From contig JAGAOO010000046.1 in NCBI GenBank assembly GCA_017623675.1, positions 43,989 through 107,988 of the forward strand: DNA of 64,000 nucleotides, written 5' to 3'. Positions 46,855-56,224 of the stretch are shown in pieces. Each line of letters begins with the position of its first letter. Positions within the stretch are counted from its first letter, which is position 1. The position numbers and the translations under genes are program-made. The DNA is from Lachnospiraceae bacterium (GTDB lineage: Bacteria > Bacillota > Clostridia > Lachnospirales > Lachnospiraceae). The notes under the pieces are model-generated. The model searched no databases. It worked only from the letters and a program-made list of their open reading frames with translations, and had not been told where the DNA came from.

Positions 46855-47934
46855 ATGAAAGAATGGAATGGCGCATGGGAAGAAGCAATTGACATTCAGA
46901 CCAAGAACTGGTTTGAACCGAAGCATACTCTGCTATTTGATATTGAAACCACCGGATTATCACCGAGGAATAGCATGGTATATATGATTGGATATTGCTA
47001 TTTCAACAGTCAATGGAATTATCGAATTCTATTTAATAATGATGGACGGTCTGAATATGCTATTCTTTCAGAGTTTCTCAGCGTATTAAAAGACTTTACT
47101 ACGATTCTTCATTTTAACGGAGATCATTTTGATGTTCCTTATCTTGTGGAAAAATGCCGGCAATATCAATCTTTAGGTTTGCCACTTTCTAATACTGATG
47201 CATTAAACGCCTGCACAAGCTTAGATCTTTACCAGGTTATAAAGCCCTATCGAAATGGACTTTCCCTGCCAAATCTTAAACTACAGACATTAGAGAAGGC
47301 CTTGGGAATTAACCGTAAGGATACCTATAACGGTGGCGAGTTAATACAGGTATATCACAAGTACTTGAACAAACCATCTGATACAATGGAACATTTGCTT
47401 TTTCAGCATAATTATGAAGATATCAAAGCTATGGTTCCTATGCTTTCCTTGTTGAATTTTCAGGGATTAGCCAGGCATAACTGGGAATTAAAGGATATAC
47501 TCCAAGTAAAGCAGGAATACAAGCTTCTACTGCAACTGAACAATCCTCTTCCAATACGTTATCTCTGCAACACTCCTAATTATTCCTTCCATGGATTTGA
47601 ACATGAGGCAGTTATAACCATCCCGATTGTACAAGAGGAATTAAAATATTTTCTGTCTGACTGGAAAGATTACTACTATCTTCCAATAGAAGATAAAGTT
47701 ATTCATAAAAGCTTAGCTGCATATGTAGACAATTCTTGCAAGGAAAAAGCAAAAAAAAGCAATGCATATATAAAAAAGGAGGGGCTCTTTCTTGCAATCC
47801 CCTCCAAAATGAAATCACTCACATTGCACATCTATAAGCACAACTATACGGATACACAACAATATGTAGAGCTAAATGACATTGAAGAAATGTCTTCTGA
47901 TTTTTGGCTTAATTATATAAATTGCTTATTTTAA
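46855..47934 (+). CDS. Ribonuclease H-like DEDD exonuclease domain protein (YprB-like)
   Basis: A 359-residue protein with an RNase_H_2-type fold. The DEDD motifs are visible: LLFDIETTGLS (motif I), LHFNGDHFDVPYLVEKC (motif II) and HNYEDIKAMVPML (motif III), about residues 27-205. The remaining 150 residues are not recognised. YprB proteins are of unproven substrate; nucleic-acid exonuclease activity is inferred from the fold. The ATG at 46855 has AGGAGG upstream; an in-frame upstream extension overlaps the promoter. It is one of three plus-strand genes and faces cheR tail to tail. Confidence 0.82.
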   Translation: MKEWNGAWEEAIDIQTKNWFEPKHTLLFDIETTGLSPRNSMVYMIGYCYFNSQWNYRILFNNDGRSEYAILSEFLSVLKDFTTILHFNGDHFDVPYLVEKCRQYQSLGLPLSNTDALNACTSLDLYQVIKPYRNGLSLPNLKLQTLEKALGINRKDTYNGGELIQVYHKYLNKPSDTMEHLLFQHNYEDIKAMVPMLSLLNFQGLARHNWELKDILQVKQEYKLLLQLNNPLPIRYLCNTPNYSFHGFEHEAVITIPIVQEELKYFLSDWKDYYYLPIEDKVIHKSLAAYVDNSCKEKAKKSNAYIKKEGLFLAIPSKMKSLTLHIYKHNYTDTQQYVELNDIEEMSSDFWLNYINCLF

Positions 47935-47947
47935 CTTTCGGTATCAT

Positions 47948-48724
47948 CTATACTTTTTTATAGAAGAAGGAAAATTGAGGTTCAAAATGAATGGAACGGG
48001 CTTGTAGAATCTGCTCCGTACTTCCAATAAATAAGTAACCTTCCGGTCTTAACGAACTATGAAAACGCTTAAAAACCTCTAATTTGGCTTCTTCTGTAAA
48101 ATATATCAACACATTTCTGCATACAATCAAATCAAAATTCGTATCATAACGGTCTGCCAGCAAATTATGCTGTTTAAATTCCACACAGTCCATTATTTCC
48201 CGGGATAACCGGTACATACCATTTGCTTCTTTCTTAAAATACTTTTGTACATATTTCTGAGGAAGATTCGCAATACTCTTCTGAGCGTAACACCCCTCCT
48301 TTGCATACTCAATTACCTTATCATCCAAATCTGTTGCCAGTAAACTCACCTTTACATTTGGGAACATTTCTTTCATAATCATGATAATTGTGTATGGCTC
48401 ATCTCCAGTGGAACAGGCAGCACTCCATATTTTTAATGCATGTTTATTCTTCGTCAACAGTTCCGGTATTACTTTGCTTTCCAGAACCTCCCACTGTTGT
48501 GGATTACGATAGAATTCTGAAACATTAATGGTCAGATAGTTCATAAAATGCTTTCTATGCTCCGCATTCTTTTTCAAATCCTGAAAAAAATCATTATAAG
48601 TCTTAAATCCATATTTTGTACTAAGTGTATGGATTCGGCGCTTCATCTGACGCTCTTTATATGCATTTAAATCAATTCCAGTCAGTTCTAATATATCTTT
48701 CTTGAATTGTTCATAATCGGTCAT
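47948..48724 (-). CDS. cheR: CheR-type protein-glutamate methyltransferase
   Basis: A 258-residue SAM-dependent methyltransferase. The N-terminal helical CheR_N domain (residues about 1-65) is followed by the SAM-binding motif WSAACSTGDEPYTIIM and LIVCRNVLIYFTEE. CheR methylates chemoreceptor glutamates, so receptors elsewhere in the genome and a motile life style are implied. It stands alone here, without other che genes. Ribosome site GGAGG at 7-nt spacing. Confidence 0.92.
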   Translation of the reverse strand: MTDYEQFKKDILELTGIDLNAYKERQMKRRIHTLSTKYGFKTYNDFFQDLKKNAEHRKHFMNYLTINVSEFYRNPQQWEVLESKVIPELLTKNKHALKIWSAACSTGDEPYTIIMIMKEMFPNVKVSLLATDLDDKVIEYAKEGCYAQKSIANLPQKYVQKYFKKEANGMYRLSREIMDCVEFKQHNLLADRYDTNFDLIVCRNVLIYFTEEAKLEVFKRFHSSLRPEGYLFIGSTEQILQARSIHFEPQFSFFYKKV

Positions 48725-48756
48725 ACCGCTTCCTCCAATAGAATTGATGATAAAAA

Positions 48757-48786
48757 TTGAACTGCCGAATTACTCCGACAGTTCAA
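48757..48786 (-). terminator. Intrinsic terminator of ispH-S1
   Basis: Thirteen-base stem ttgaactgccgaa / tccgacagttcaa (one G-T pair) with a TTAC loop, followed on the minus strand by T5. It lies 30 bp after the ispH-S1 stop. Confidence 0.88.
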
Positions 48787-48816
48787 CATATTCATTCTTA
48801 ATACAGTACACAGAAA

Positions 48817-50793
48817 TTACTCTTCTGTTGTTTCCTCAACAACATCAGCAGCTTCTGTCACTTCCTCAGCACTATCTGCTTCTTCAGCCTCTGTTTCGTC
48901 ATCCGGCAACAAAGCCTTAATGCTTAAGCTGATTTTCTTATCTGCTTCCTTGAAATCAACAACCTTTGCAGTTACTTCCTGTCCAATAGAAAGAACAGAA
49001 GCAGGCTTTTCGATATGCTCTTTTGAAATCTGTGAAACATGTAACAATGCATCAACACCCGGCTCTAATTCAACAAATGCACCGAAATCAGTCATTCTTG
49101 CAACCTTACCGGTTACTGTATTGCCAACTGCATACTTTTCAGCAGCATTTGCCCATGGATTCTGCTCTGGGAATTTCATACTTAACGCAATCTTGGTTCC
49201 CTGAATATCCTTAATAAATGCTTTAACAGTATCGCCAACCTTCAGAACCTTCTTTGGATTCTCAACACGACCCCAAGACATCTCTGAGATATGCAACAAG
49301 CCATCTGCTCCACCTAAATCAATGAAAGCACCGAAATCTGTTACATTCTTAACTGTACCTTCAATTGTCATTCCAACTTCAATCTTATCAAATAATGCCT
49401 TCTGAGCTTCTTCTTTCTTAGCAACCAATAACATCTTACGATTACCAATGATTCTTCTCTTTCTAGGATTACATTCTGTGATTACAAATTCAATTTCCTG
49501 ATCCATATACTTCTCAAGATTCTTTTCATAAGTATCGGATACTAAGCTTGCAGGGATAAATACCTTGCTTTCACCATAAAGAACTGTTAAACCGCCATCT
49601 AAAACCTGTACAACCTTACCGGTTAATACATCACCATTCTCGCAAGCTGCTTCCAACTTGTCATTCGCCAAATCCAAAGCCACACGTTTATATGAAAGTA
49701 AAACCTGTCCTTCGCCGTCGTTGGTCTTAACAACCTTTGCAGAAATCTTGTCGCCAACCTGAACCATAGTTGTCAAATCAGCATTTGGCTGATTCGTATA
49801 TTCGCTTCTAGGAATTACACCTTCAGACTTGTAATTAATATTAACAATAATCTCTTCCGGCTTAACGCTTAATACTTCACCTTCCACTAATTTTCCAGGA
49901 GTAATCTGGATGCTGTTCTTTTCTTCTTCCTGTAATAATTCTTCAAAACTTAATTCTGACATGCTGTCATGAACCTCCTTAATAATAATATTTGGGGTAG
50001 ATGCCCCTGCAGTAATACCTACCCTACTTGCGGATTCAAAAGCAGTCAAATCCAAGTCAACGAGTGTCTGTATATAGTAAGTATTTGCACATTCATTTTT
50101 GCTGATATCATATAGCTTCTGAGTGTTTGAGCTATTCTTACCGCCAATAACAATCATTGCATCTGCTTCCTTGGCAATCTGTGCGGTTTCTTTCTGTCTT
50201 GCCTCAGTTGCGTTGCAAATCGTATTACAAGCAATACTATCATACCCTTTTTTTGATATAATTTCAACTAAATCTTGAAATTTCTTGTTATTAAATGTCG
50301 TTTGAGAAACGATTACCAGTTTCTCATCTGGTTTTATATCAATTAAATCAATGTCTTCCGGTTTTTCAACAACAAACGGTTCATTGGCACACCAGCCCTT
50401 AATACCCTCTACTTCCGGGTGGTCATTGTTACCAATAATCAGAATCCGATTTCCTTTCTCACTTTCTTCCTTTACAATTTTGTGAATTCGAAGAACAAAA
50501 GGACAAGTAGCATCAACCAGTTTCAAGCCTTGTTCTTCAATGATGTCATATACCTTTTTTTCTACACCATGGGAACGGATGACAACACTTCCGGATTGAA
50601 GTTTTCTCAACTCATCCATACCTTCAATTACTTTGACACCACGCTGTTCTAAATCACGTACCACTTCTTCATTATGAATAATGGGACCATAGGTATAAAT
50701 CGGACTGGATTCTTTTACCTGTTCATACACCATATCAACTGCTCGTTTTACACCAAAACAGAATCCGGCTGTCTTTGCTAATATTATTTCCAT
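48817..50793 (-). CDS. ispH: IspH fused to four S1 RNA-binding domains
   Basis: A 658-residue fusion. Residues 1-283 are HMBPP reductase, the last step of the MEP isoprenoid pathway, with 4Fe-4S cysteines in AGFCFGVKRA, DATCPFVLRIHK and CNTICNATEARQ. Residues about 300-635 contain four S1 domains (for example KNVTDFGAFIDLGGADGLLH), equivalent to a short ribosomal protein S1. The C-terminus is acidic. This fusion is known from Clostridia. The ATG at 50791-50793 is preceded by AAGGAGAAGG; it overlaps the cmk 3' end by 10 bp. Confidence 0.95.
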   Translation of the reverse strand: MEIILAKTAGFCFGVKRAVDMVYEQVKESSPIYTYGPIIHNEEVVRDLEQRGVKVIEGMDELRKLQSGSVVIRSHGVEKKVYDIIEEQGLKLVDATCPFVLRIHKIVKEESEKGNRILIIGNNDHPEVEGIKGWCANEPFVVEKPEDIDLIDIKPDEKLVIVSQTTFNNKKFQDLVEIISKKGYDSIACNTICNATEARQKETAQIAKEADAMIVIGGKNSSNTQKLYDISKNECANTYYIQTLVDLDLTAFESASRVGITAGASTPNIIIKEVHDSMSELSFEELLQEEEKNSIQITPGKLVEGEVLSVKPEEIIVNINYKSEGVIPRSEYTNQPNADLTTMVQVGDKISAKVVKTNDGEGQVLLSYKRVALDLANDKLEAACENGDVLTGKVVQVLDGGLTVLYGESKVFIPASLVSDTYEKNLEKYMDQEIEFVITECNPRKRRIIGNRKMLLVAKKEEAQKALFDKIEVGMTIEGTVKNVTDFGAFIDLGGADGLLHISEMSWGRVENPKKVLKVGDTVKAFIKDIQGTKIALSMKFPEQNPWANAAEKYAVGNTVTGKVARMTDFGAFVELEPGVDALLHVSQISKEHIEKPASVLSIGQEVTAKVVDFKEADKKISLSIKALLPDDETEAEEADSAEEVTEAADVVEETTEE

Positions 50794-51455
50794 AGTCCCT
50801 TCTCCTTGCATTGATTCAGAATAGCCTCTACAACCTCAGCAATCGTCAGATTCGAGCTATCCAGATAATAAGCATCCTCTGCCTGCTTTAATGGTGCTAT
50901 GGCACGGGACATATCCTGCTCGTCTCGCTTAATAATATCTGCTTCAATCTGTGCCAGGTCACATGTCTCTCCTTTTTGCTTCAATTCCTCATATCGTCTT
51001 CTGGCCCGTTCTGCGGAAGATGCAGTGAGGTATATTTTTACTTCAGCATTCGGAAGAACATTGGTTCCAATATCCCTTCCATCCATCACAACAGTATTCT
51101 TAGCTGCCATATCTCTTTGCAACTGTAACAGCGCATCACGCACCGGCTGCTTCGCAGAAGATTTGGACGCCATATTACCAACTTCCTCCGTCCGAAGAAA
51201 TGGTGTAACATTCTCACCATTCAACCACACCTGCTGTGCACCATTTTCATAGCTAATACTAACTTCAATATTTTTACATGCCTGCTCCACCTGCTCCGAC
51301 ATCTCCGGGTCTAATTGATTCCGAAGAAAATAAACAGCAATGGCACGATACATGGCTCCTGTATCAACATAAATTGCCTGTAACTCCTTTGCTACTAACT
51401 TTGCTATTGTACTTTTGCCGGCTCCTGCCGGTCCATCTATTGCAACACTTGCCAT
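50784..51455 (-). CDS. cmk: Cytidylate kinase
   Basis: A 223-residue nucleoside monophosphate kinase phosphorylating CMP and dCMP. Walker A is AIDGPAGAGKST at the N-terminus; VDTGAMYRAIAVYFL, MDGRDIGTNVLP (substrate site) and SSAERARRRYEEL (lid) are typical. The length is normal. It leads the cmk-ispH-S1 operon; the promoter lies 70-95 bp upstream and touches the end of repeat copy 2. Confidence 0.96.
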   Translation of the reverse strand: MASVAIDGPAGAGKSTIAKLVAKELQAIYVDTGAMYRAIAVYFLRNQLDPEMSEQVEQACKNIEVSISYENGAQQVWLNGENVTPFLRTEEVGNMASKSSAKQPVRDALLQLQRDMAAKNTVVMDGRDIGTNVLPNAEVKIYLTASSAERARRRYEELKQKGETCDLAQIEADIIKRDEQDMSRAIAPLKQAEDAYYLDSSNLTIAEVVEAILNQCKEKGLWK

Positions 51456-51523
51456 ACTATTATTCCTTCCTTACATTTTTATCTATTACTTTCAGATACT
51501 TAATCTGAACCACTTGCTATATG

Positions 51524-51552
51524 ATTATACCACGAGAAATTAGCTATTACAA
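51524..51552 (-). promoter_or_regulatory. SigA promoter of cmk, overlapping the repeat boundary
   Basis: TTGTAA (51547-51552) and TATAAT (51524-51529) with a 17-bp spacer and an upstream TG before the -10. The -35 box overlaps the degenerate terminal motif of repeat copy 2 (51549-51562). Confidence 0.7.
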
Positions 51553-52257
51553 ATTTCGGTTTAGGCATGAGCCATGCGTGACAAAGTTGAATTGGCTGAT
51601 GGGAGCTTGCTCACAAGCAGACATATTCATACTTTGTCACATAGGGCGAAGCCCTGCGACCGAGCCGAAACGTAGTGAAGGCGAGGTACGCATGGCTCAT
51701 GCTACTAACGAGCATTCTGCATCAAATATATTCTTGATGTAGATCCGCTCAATTATCAATTACCTACCAATCTTCACATTTTCGTACATTTAGTGGGTAA
51801 TTCCCCTGTTTTGCTTTTCTTACAGGTACGCATTTACCTACTAGACGTCTTCATAATGTATAACTAGTAGGTAAATTATAAAGAAACGCTTCTCATTGTA
51901 AGCTCTTTTACCCACTAAACAAGCTTACTAAACTGATTTAGTGGGTATTTCACTTGCAATCAGATTAAATTGCAAGTCATTTTACCTACCAAACCAATGA
52001 TAACGAATCATCTGGTAGGTAAGTGTGAGAAAGCTTCAACAAATTATGGAAGATTCTGACTGTATTTCATCAGAAGCCGAACACTAATCAGTACACCCTG
52101 AGCCATGCCACCTCGCCTTCACTACGTTTCGGCTCGGTCACGGGCATTCGCCCTATATTCGTATAACTGAATAGACTCTTTCGTGTGCAAGCACCCGCCG
52201 AGTCATTCAGTTATACTCATGCATGGCTCAAAGCTTACGTGCAAACCTTAATTTATA
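51549..52257. repeat. Large intergenic mosaic repeat element, copy 2
   Basis: Spans almost the whole gap between the BaiN-like gene and cmk. The right end (52243-52257) is a perfect inverted copy of the 15-bp terminal motif TATAAATTAAGGTTT; the left end (51549-51562) matches 11 of 14. A left hairpin has a perfect 15-bp stem (51565-51579 / 51688-51702). A 29-bp exact inverted repeat links 51658-51686 to 52111-52139. A right hairpin closes at 52099-52108 / 52220-52229. The core (51761-52022) is described separately. No ORF of protein-like character was found. Confidence 0.82.
51761..52022. repeat. Array of eight alternating inverted GTRGGTAA motifs
   Basis: Motif copies, alternately reversed, begin at 51761, 51789, 51832, 51864, 51908, 51937, 51982 and 52013. 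Consecutive pairs form units with a period of 71-76 bp. Perfect complements include atttacctactag / ctagtaggtaaat (51832, 51864), tttagtgggtaa / ttacccactaaa (51789, 51908) and ttacctacca / tggtaggtaa (51982, 52013). Confidence 0.75.
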
Positions 52258-52260
52258 ATA

Positions 52261-53481
52261 CTAAGCATTACCAGCCGCATAACCGGTGCTCCATGCAATC
52301 TGTAAGTTAAAGCCTCCTGTCAATGCATCAACATCCAACACTTCTCCAGCAAAATACAATCCCTTCACCAATTTGGATTCCATCGTCTGTGGGTTAATTT
52401 CCTTCACATTCACACCACCCCGCGTTATGATAGCCTCTTTATAATCTCGAAATCCTGTTATGTGCAATGGCAAGCCTTTCAAGGTCTGTACCAATTGGAG
52501 GCGTTCTTCTCTTGTAATGATATTCACTTTCTTATCTGGTGAAATCTGACTACAAGCAATGACAATCGGAATTAATTTCTTTGGGAGCAGGTCGTCCATG
52601 GCATTCTGTAACTGCCGGTTTTGATAACGGAAGAAATCTCTTTGTAACCGTTCATCTAACTGTGATTCCGACAATGCCGGTTTTAAATCAATCTTTAATA
52701 CTAAGGATTCGTTTAAATATTTACCTGTATATGCACTAGCACTTAAAATCAAAGGACCACTGACACCAAAATGTGTAAACAGCATTTCTCCAAAGCCTTC
52801 ATATATCTTCTTTTTTCCACAGTTTAAAGTGACGGACACATTCTTAAGGGTTAATCCCATAATTTCCTTGCACCATGTCTCTTCCGTTTCCATTGGCACC
52901 AGAGACGGACTGCATGGTTGTATGGTATGCCCTGCAGTTTTTGCAAATCGGTATCCGTCACCGGTAGAACCGGTGCTTGGATAGGACAACCCACCGGTAG
53001 CTACAATTACTTTATCTCCATTTAACTTGCTTCCATCCGATAAAACGACTCCTTGAATTACACTGTCGCAGACAGAAATCTCCTTTACTTCCGTTCGTAG
53101 TTTCACCTGTACCTTCTGCTTTCGTAATTCCTGCTCCAATACACGAAGGACATCTGAAGAATGGTCAGATTCCGGGAACACACGATTCCCCCGTTCTGTT
53201 TTTAGATGCAGACCCAATCCTTCAAAGAAATCCATGGTTGTCTGATTATCAAAACCATATAAGGAACTGTATAAAAACTTATGATTGGTAACTATATTCC
53301 GAAACAAATCTTCCATATCACAGGCATTGGTAAGATTACATCTTCCTTTTCCTGTAATAAATAACTTCTTGCCTAATTTTTCATTCTTTTCCAACAGGGT
53401 TACTTGTTTGCCGTTTCTGGCAGCTATTATAGCAGCGAGCATTCCCGCAGCTCCGCCACCAATTACAATCATCCGTTCCAT
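52261..53481 (-). CDS. BaiN/HI0933-family flavoprotein
   Basis: A 406-residue FAD-dependent oxidoreductase. The dinucleotide-binding motif IGGGAAGMLAAIIAARNGKQV starts the protein (MERMIV precedes it), TGKGRCNLTNAC follows, VIVATGGLSYPSTGSTGDGYRFA is central and LYFAGEVLDVDALTGGFNLQIAWSTG ends it. Family members reduce C=C bonds, including bile-acid intermediates in gut Clostridia, but most, including HI0933, have unknown substrates. Its position next to cmk is conserved in Clostridia. A bile-acid role is not supported by neighbours here. Confidence 0.88.
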   Translation of the reverse strand: MERMIVIGGGAAGMLAAIIAARNGKQVTLLEKNEKLGKKLFITGKGRCNLTNACDMEDLFRNIVTNHKFLYSSLYGFDNQTTMDFFEGLGLHLKTERGNRVFPESDHSSDVLRVLEQELRKQKVQVKLRTEVKEISVCDSVIQGVVLSDGSKLNGDKVIVATGGLSYPSTGSTGDGYRFAKTAGHTIQPCSPSLVPMETEETWCKEIMGLTLKNVSVTLNCGKKKIYEGFGEMLFTHFGVSGPLILSASAYTGKYLNESLVLKIDLKPALSESQLDERLQRDFFRYQNRQLQNAMDDLLPKKLIPIVIACSQISPDKKVNIITREERLQLVQTLKGLPLHITGFRDYKEAIITRGGVNVKEINPQTMESKLVKGLYFAGEVLDVDALTGGFNLQIAWSTGYAAGNA

Positions 53482-53505
53482 CTATTCCTACTCCTAACTG
53501 ATTTA

Positions 53506-53558
53506 AAAGAGGTTGCCAATGCGACAATCCATGTGAATCATCACACAACAACCTCTTT
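53506..53558 (-). terminator. Hairpin after the carboxyltransferase operon
   Basis: Ten-base stem aaagaggttg / caacctcttt closing a 33-nt loop that holds a smaller hairpin (tgtga / tcaca). On the minus strand it follows the last decarboxylase gene by about 30 bp and is trailed by a short T run. Confidence 0.65.
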
Positions 53559-53589
53559 ATCATAATATTCTAAATACTATACCGAACCA

Positions 53590-55014
53590 TTAAACCGGAT
53601 ATACCTTATTCTCGGTATCTGCTACAGAAGTATCAACCTTCTTCTGCTGTGCTTCCCGATACTTAAAGAATTCGGTCGCTACCTGTGGGAACAACGCATA
53701 TGAAAGAACATCTTCATCCTGCTGCTTATACTGTGCCATTTCCTTCTCTAGCTTTTCAAGCTGTGGCTCAATATCATCTGCCGGACGATAGGTAATTGGT
53801 TCTGTCATGCCTAATGATTCCAATGCTTTCTTCTGAACATCCGCATTCACAGGCTTTGTAGTCTGACCATACTTACCAACTAACAAATCCTTAGATTCTT
53901 TTGTCAACATCTTGTATCTCTCGCCGGATACTACATTCAATACGGCCTGTGTACCAACAATCTGAGAAGAAGGTGTAACCAATGGAATCTCGCCAAAATC
54001 CTTACGAACACGAGGAATCTCTTCTAATACCTCATCATATTTATCCTCAGCCTTCATTTCCTTTAACTGTGATACCATGTTGGAAAGCATACCACCAGGT
54101 ACCTGGTATAACAAAGTCTTAATATTAACGCCCATTACCTTTGGACTTAACAAACCGGACTCTAACCACTCTTCACGCATTGGACGGAAGTAATCAGCAA
54201 TTTCTGCTAATAAATTCTGGTCAAATCCAGGATCATATTCCGTTCCTTCAAATGCTTTTGCCATAACCTCTGTTGCAGGCTGGGAAGTACCCATAGCAAG
54301 TGGAGACATTGCAGTATCAATGATATCACAGCCTGCCTCAACTGCTTTCATATAAGTCATTGCAGCCACACCGGAAGTATAGTGTGTATGAAGCTGAATT
54401 GGCAGGTTCGAACCTTCCTTCAACGCCTGAACCAATTCAGTTGCCTGAGTAGGTACTAATAATCCGGCCATATCCTTGATACAGATAGAGTCTGCACCCA
54501 TATCTTCAATACGCTTTGCCATATCCTTCCAGTAATCCAAAGTATAAGCATCGCCCAAGGTATAAGACAATGCAACCTGTGCATGTCCTTTTTCTTTATT
54601 TGCTGCCTTTACTGCTGTCTGCAGATTTCTTAAGTCATTTAAGCAGTCAAAAATACGAATGATATCAATACCATTTGCAATAGACTTCTGTACAAAGTAT
54701 TCTACAACATCATCAGCATATGGACTGTAACCTAAAATGTTTTGTCCACGGAATAACATCTGAAGCTTTGTATTCTTAAATCCATCCTTTAACTTTCTTA
54801 ATCGATCCCATGGATCTTCATGCAAGAAACGAAGGGAAGCATCGAAGGTTGCACCACCCCAGCACTCTACGGAATGGTAACCAACCTTATCCATTTTATC
54901 GATAATTGGCAACATTTGCTCTGTTGTCATACGAGTTGCAATTAATGACTGATGTGCATCACGCAACACAGTTTCGGTAATCTTAATCGGCTTAGCCGCT
55001 GTCTGAACTGCCAT
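53590..55014 (-). CDS. Pyruvate/oxaloacetate carboxyltransferase subunit (OadA-like, no biotin domain)
   Basis: A 474-residue HMGL-like TIM barrel with the PYC_OADA extension. Visible are ITETVLRDAHQSLIATRM (metal Asp), ECWGGATFDASLRFL, CIKDMAGLL (carbamylated Lys region) and IQLHTHYTSGVA (metal His pair). It moves the carboxyl group between oxaloacetate or pyruvate and biotin. Full OadA is about 590 residues with a C-terminal biotinyl domain; here that domain is a separate gene (56225-56614). It is the last gene of a five-gene operon. Confidence 0.9.
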   Translation of the reverse strand: MAVQTAAKPIKITETVLRDAHQSLIATRMTTEQMLPIIDKMDKVGYHSVECWGGATFDASLRFLHEDPWDRLRKLKDGFKNTKLQMLFRGQNILGYSPYADDVVEYFVQKSIANGIDIIRIFDCLNDLRNLQTAVKAANKEKGHAQVALSYTLGDAYTLDYWKDMAKRIEDMGADSICIKDMAGLLVPTQATELVQALKEGSNLPIQLHTHYTSGVAAMTYMKAVEAGCDIIDTAMSPLAMGTSQPATEVMAKAFEGTEYDPGFDQNLLAEIADYFRPMREEWLESGLLSPKVMGVNIKTLLYQVPGGMLSNMVSQLKEMKAEDKYDEVLEEIPRVRKDFGEIPLVTPSSQIVGTQAVLNVVSGERYKMLTKESKDLLVGKYGQTTKPVNADVQKKALESLGMTEPITYRPADDIEPQLEKLEKEMAQYKQQDEDVLSYALFPQVATEFFKYREAQQKKVDTSVADTENKVYPV

Positions 55015-55053
55015 AATAGTCCTCCTTTATATGTTGTTATTCGATTCTGAATC

Positions 55054-56184
55054 TTATTTCACACCAAAGATTGCCATAAATGTACCGGCAGCAACTGCTG
55101 TACCGATTACGCCGGCTACATTTGGTCCCATTGCATGCATTAATAAGAAGTTTGTAGGGTCAGCTTCTGCACCAACCTTCTGGGAAACACGTGCTGCCAT
55201 CGGAACCGCAGATACACCGGCAGAACCAATCAAAGGATTTACCTTACCCTTTGTTGCCCAGCACATCAACTTACCAAACAATACACCGGCGGTTGTACCG
55301 ATACAGAATGCTGCCAAACCTAAGAATACGATTTTTAATGTATCCCAAGTCAAGAATGCCTGTGCAGTGGTTGTTGCACCTACAGAGGTTCCCAATAAGA
55401 TAACTACGATATACATCAATGCATTGGAAGCAGTTTCGGTTAACTGCTTTACAACACCACATTCGCGGAACAGATTACCAAGCATCAACATACCAACCAA
55501 AGGTGCTGTTGTTGGAAGAATCAAAACAACTACAATGGTAACTACGATAGGGAACAAAATCTTCTCTAACTTAGAAACCGGACGTAACTGAGCCATTTTA
55601 ATCTTACGCTCTTTTTCTGTTGTAAATAACTTCATAAATGGTGGCTGTATTACTGGAACTAATGCCATGTATGAATATGCTGCCACCGCAATCGGTCCCA
55701 TTAAGGTTCCGCCCATTCCCAGCTTGCCGGCTAAGAAAATAGAAGTAGGTCCATCTGCACCACCAATGATGGAAATAGCCGCAGCCTCTTTTCCATCAAA
55801 GCCCATAAAGATTGCAAGGAAATATGCAGCATAAATACCGAACTGTGCAGCCGCACCCAGCAAAAAGCTCTTTGGATTGGCAATCAATGGTCCAAAGTCT
55901 GTCATGGCACCAACTCCCAAGAAAATCAAGGACGGTAAAATACTCCATTCGTCCAGCATATAGAAGTAGTGTAACAAACCACCCTGTTCAATAATGCTTG
56001 GAAACATATTGGAAAGTAACATACCAAATGCAATTGGTACTAAAAGTAATGGTTCAAATCCCTTTGCAATTGCCAGATATAAGAATACCAAGGCTACCAG
56101 AATCATAACGTAATTTCCCCAGTACAATGTGGAAAAAGCTGTCTGATCTGCAAGATTTTGCAAGGTTGATAAAATGTAATCCAT
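55054..56184 (-). CDS. Na+-translocating decarboxylase beta subunit
   Basis: A 376-residue polytopic membrane protein with about nine to ten hydrophobic segments. Family motifs are [30 protein letters not shown] (conserved Asp in the Na+ path) and [32 protein letters not shown]. It decarboxylates carboxy-biotin and exports Na+. It is shared by oxaloacetate, methylmalonyl-CoA and glutaconyl-CoA decarboxylases, so it does not fix the substrate. It is 39 bp from the upstream biotin carrier gene. Confidence 0.93.
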   Translation of the reverse strand: MDYILSTLQNLADQTAFSTLYWGNYVMILVALVFLYLAIAKGFEPLLLVPIAFGMLLSNMFPSIIEQGGLLHYFYMLDEWSILPSLIFLGVGAMTDFGPLIANPKSFLLGAAAQFGIYAAYFLAIFMGFDGKEAAAISIIGGADGPTSIFLAGKLGMGGTLMGPIAVAAYSYMALVPVIQPPFMKLFTTEKERKIKMAQLRPVSKLEKILFPIVVTIVVVLILPTTAPLVGMLMLGNLFRECGVVKQLTETASNALMYIVVILLGTSVGATTTAQAFLTWDTLKIVFLGLAAFCIGTTAGVLFGKLMCWATKGKVNPLIGSAGVSAVPMAARVSQKVGAEADPTNFLLMHAMGPNVAGVIGTAVAAGTFMAIFGVK

Positions 56185-56224
56185 TTATTTTCCTCCTGTC
56201 AGAATTAAGTCGTTTGACAGTGCT

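Noticed and set aside
51521-51742. 73-codon plus-strand ORF in repeat copy 2
   Set aside because: It runs through the left hairpin arm, has no ribosome site and no recognisable sequence.
51761-52022. CRISPR array
   Set aside because: The repeated motif is about 10-13 bp and alternates in orientation, there are no uniform spacers, and no cas genes are present.
52261-53481. Bile-acid 7-dehydroxylation gene baiN
   Set aside because: The family is broad, no other bai genes are present and the location beside cmk is conserved in organisms without bile-acid metabolism.
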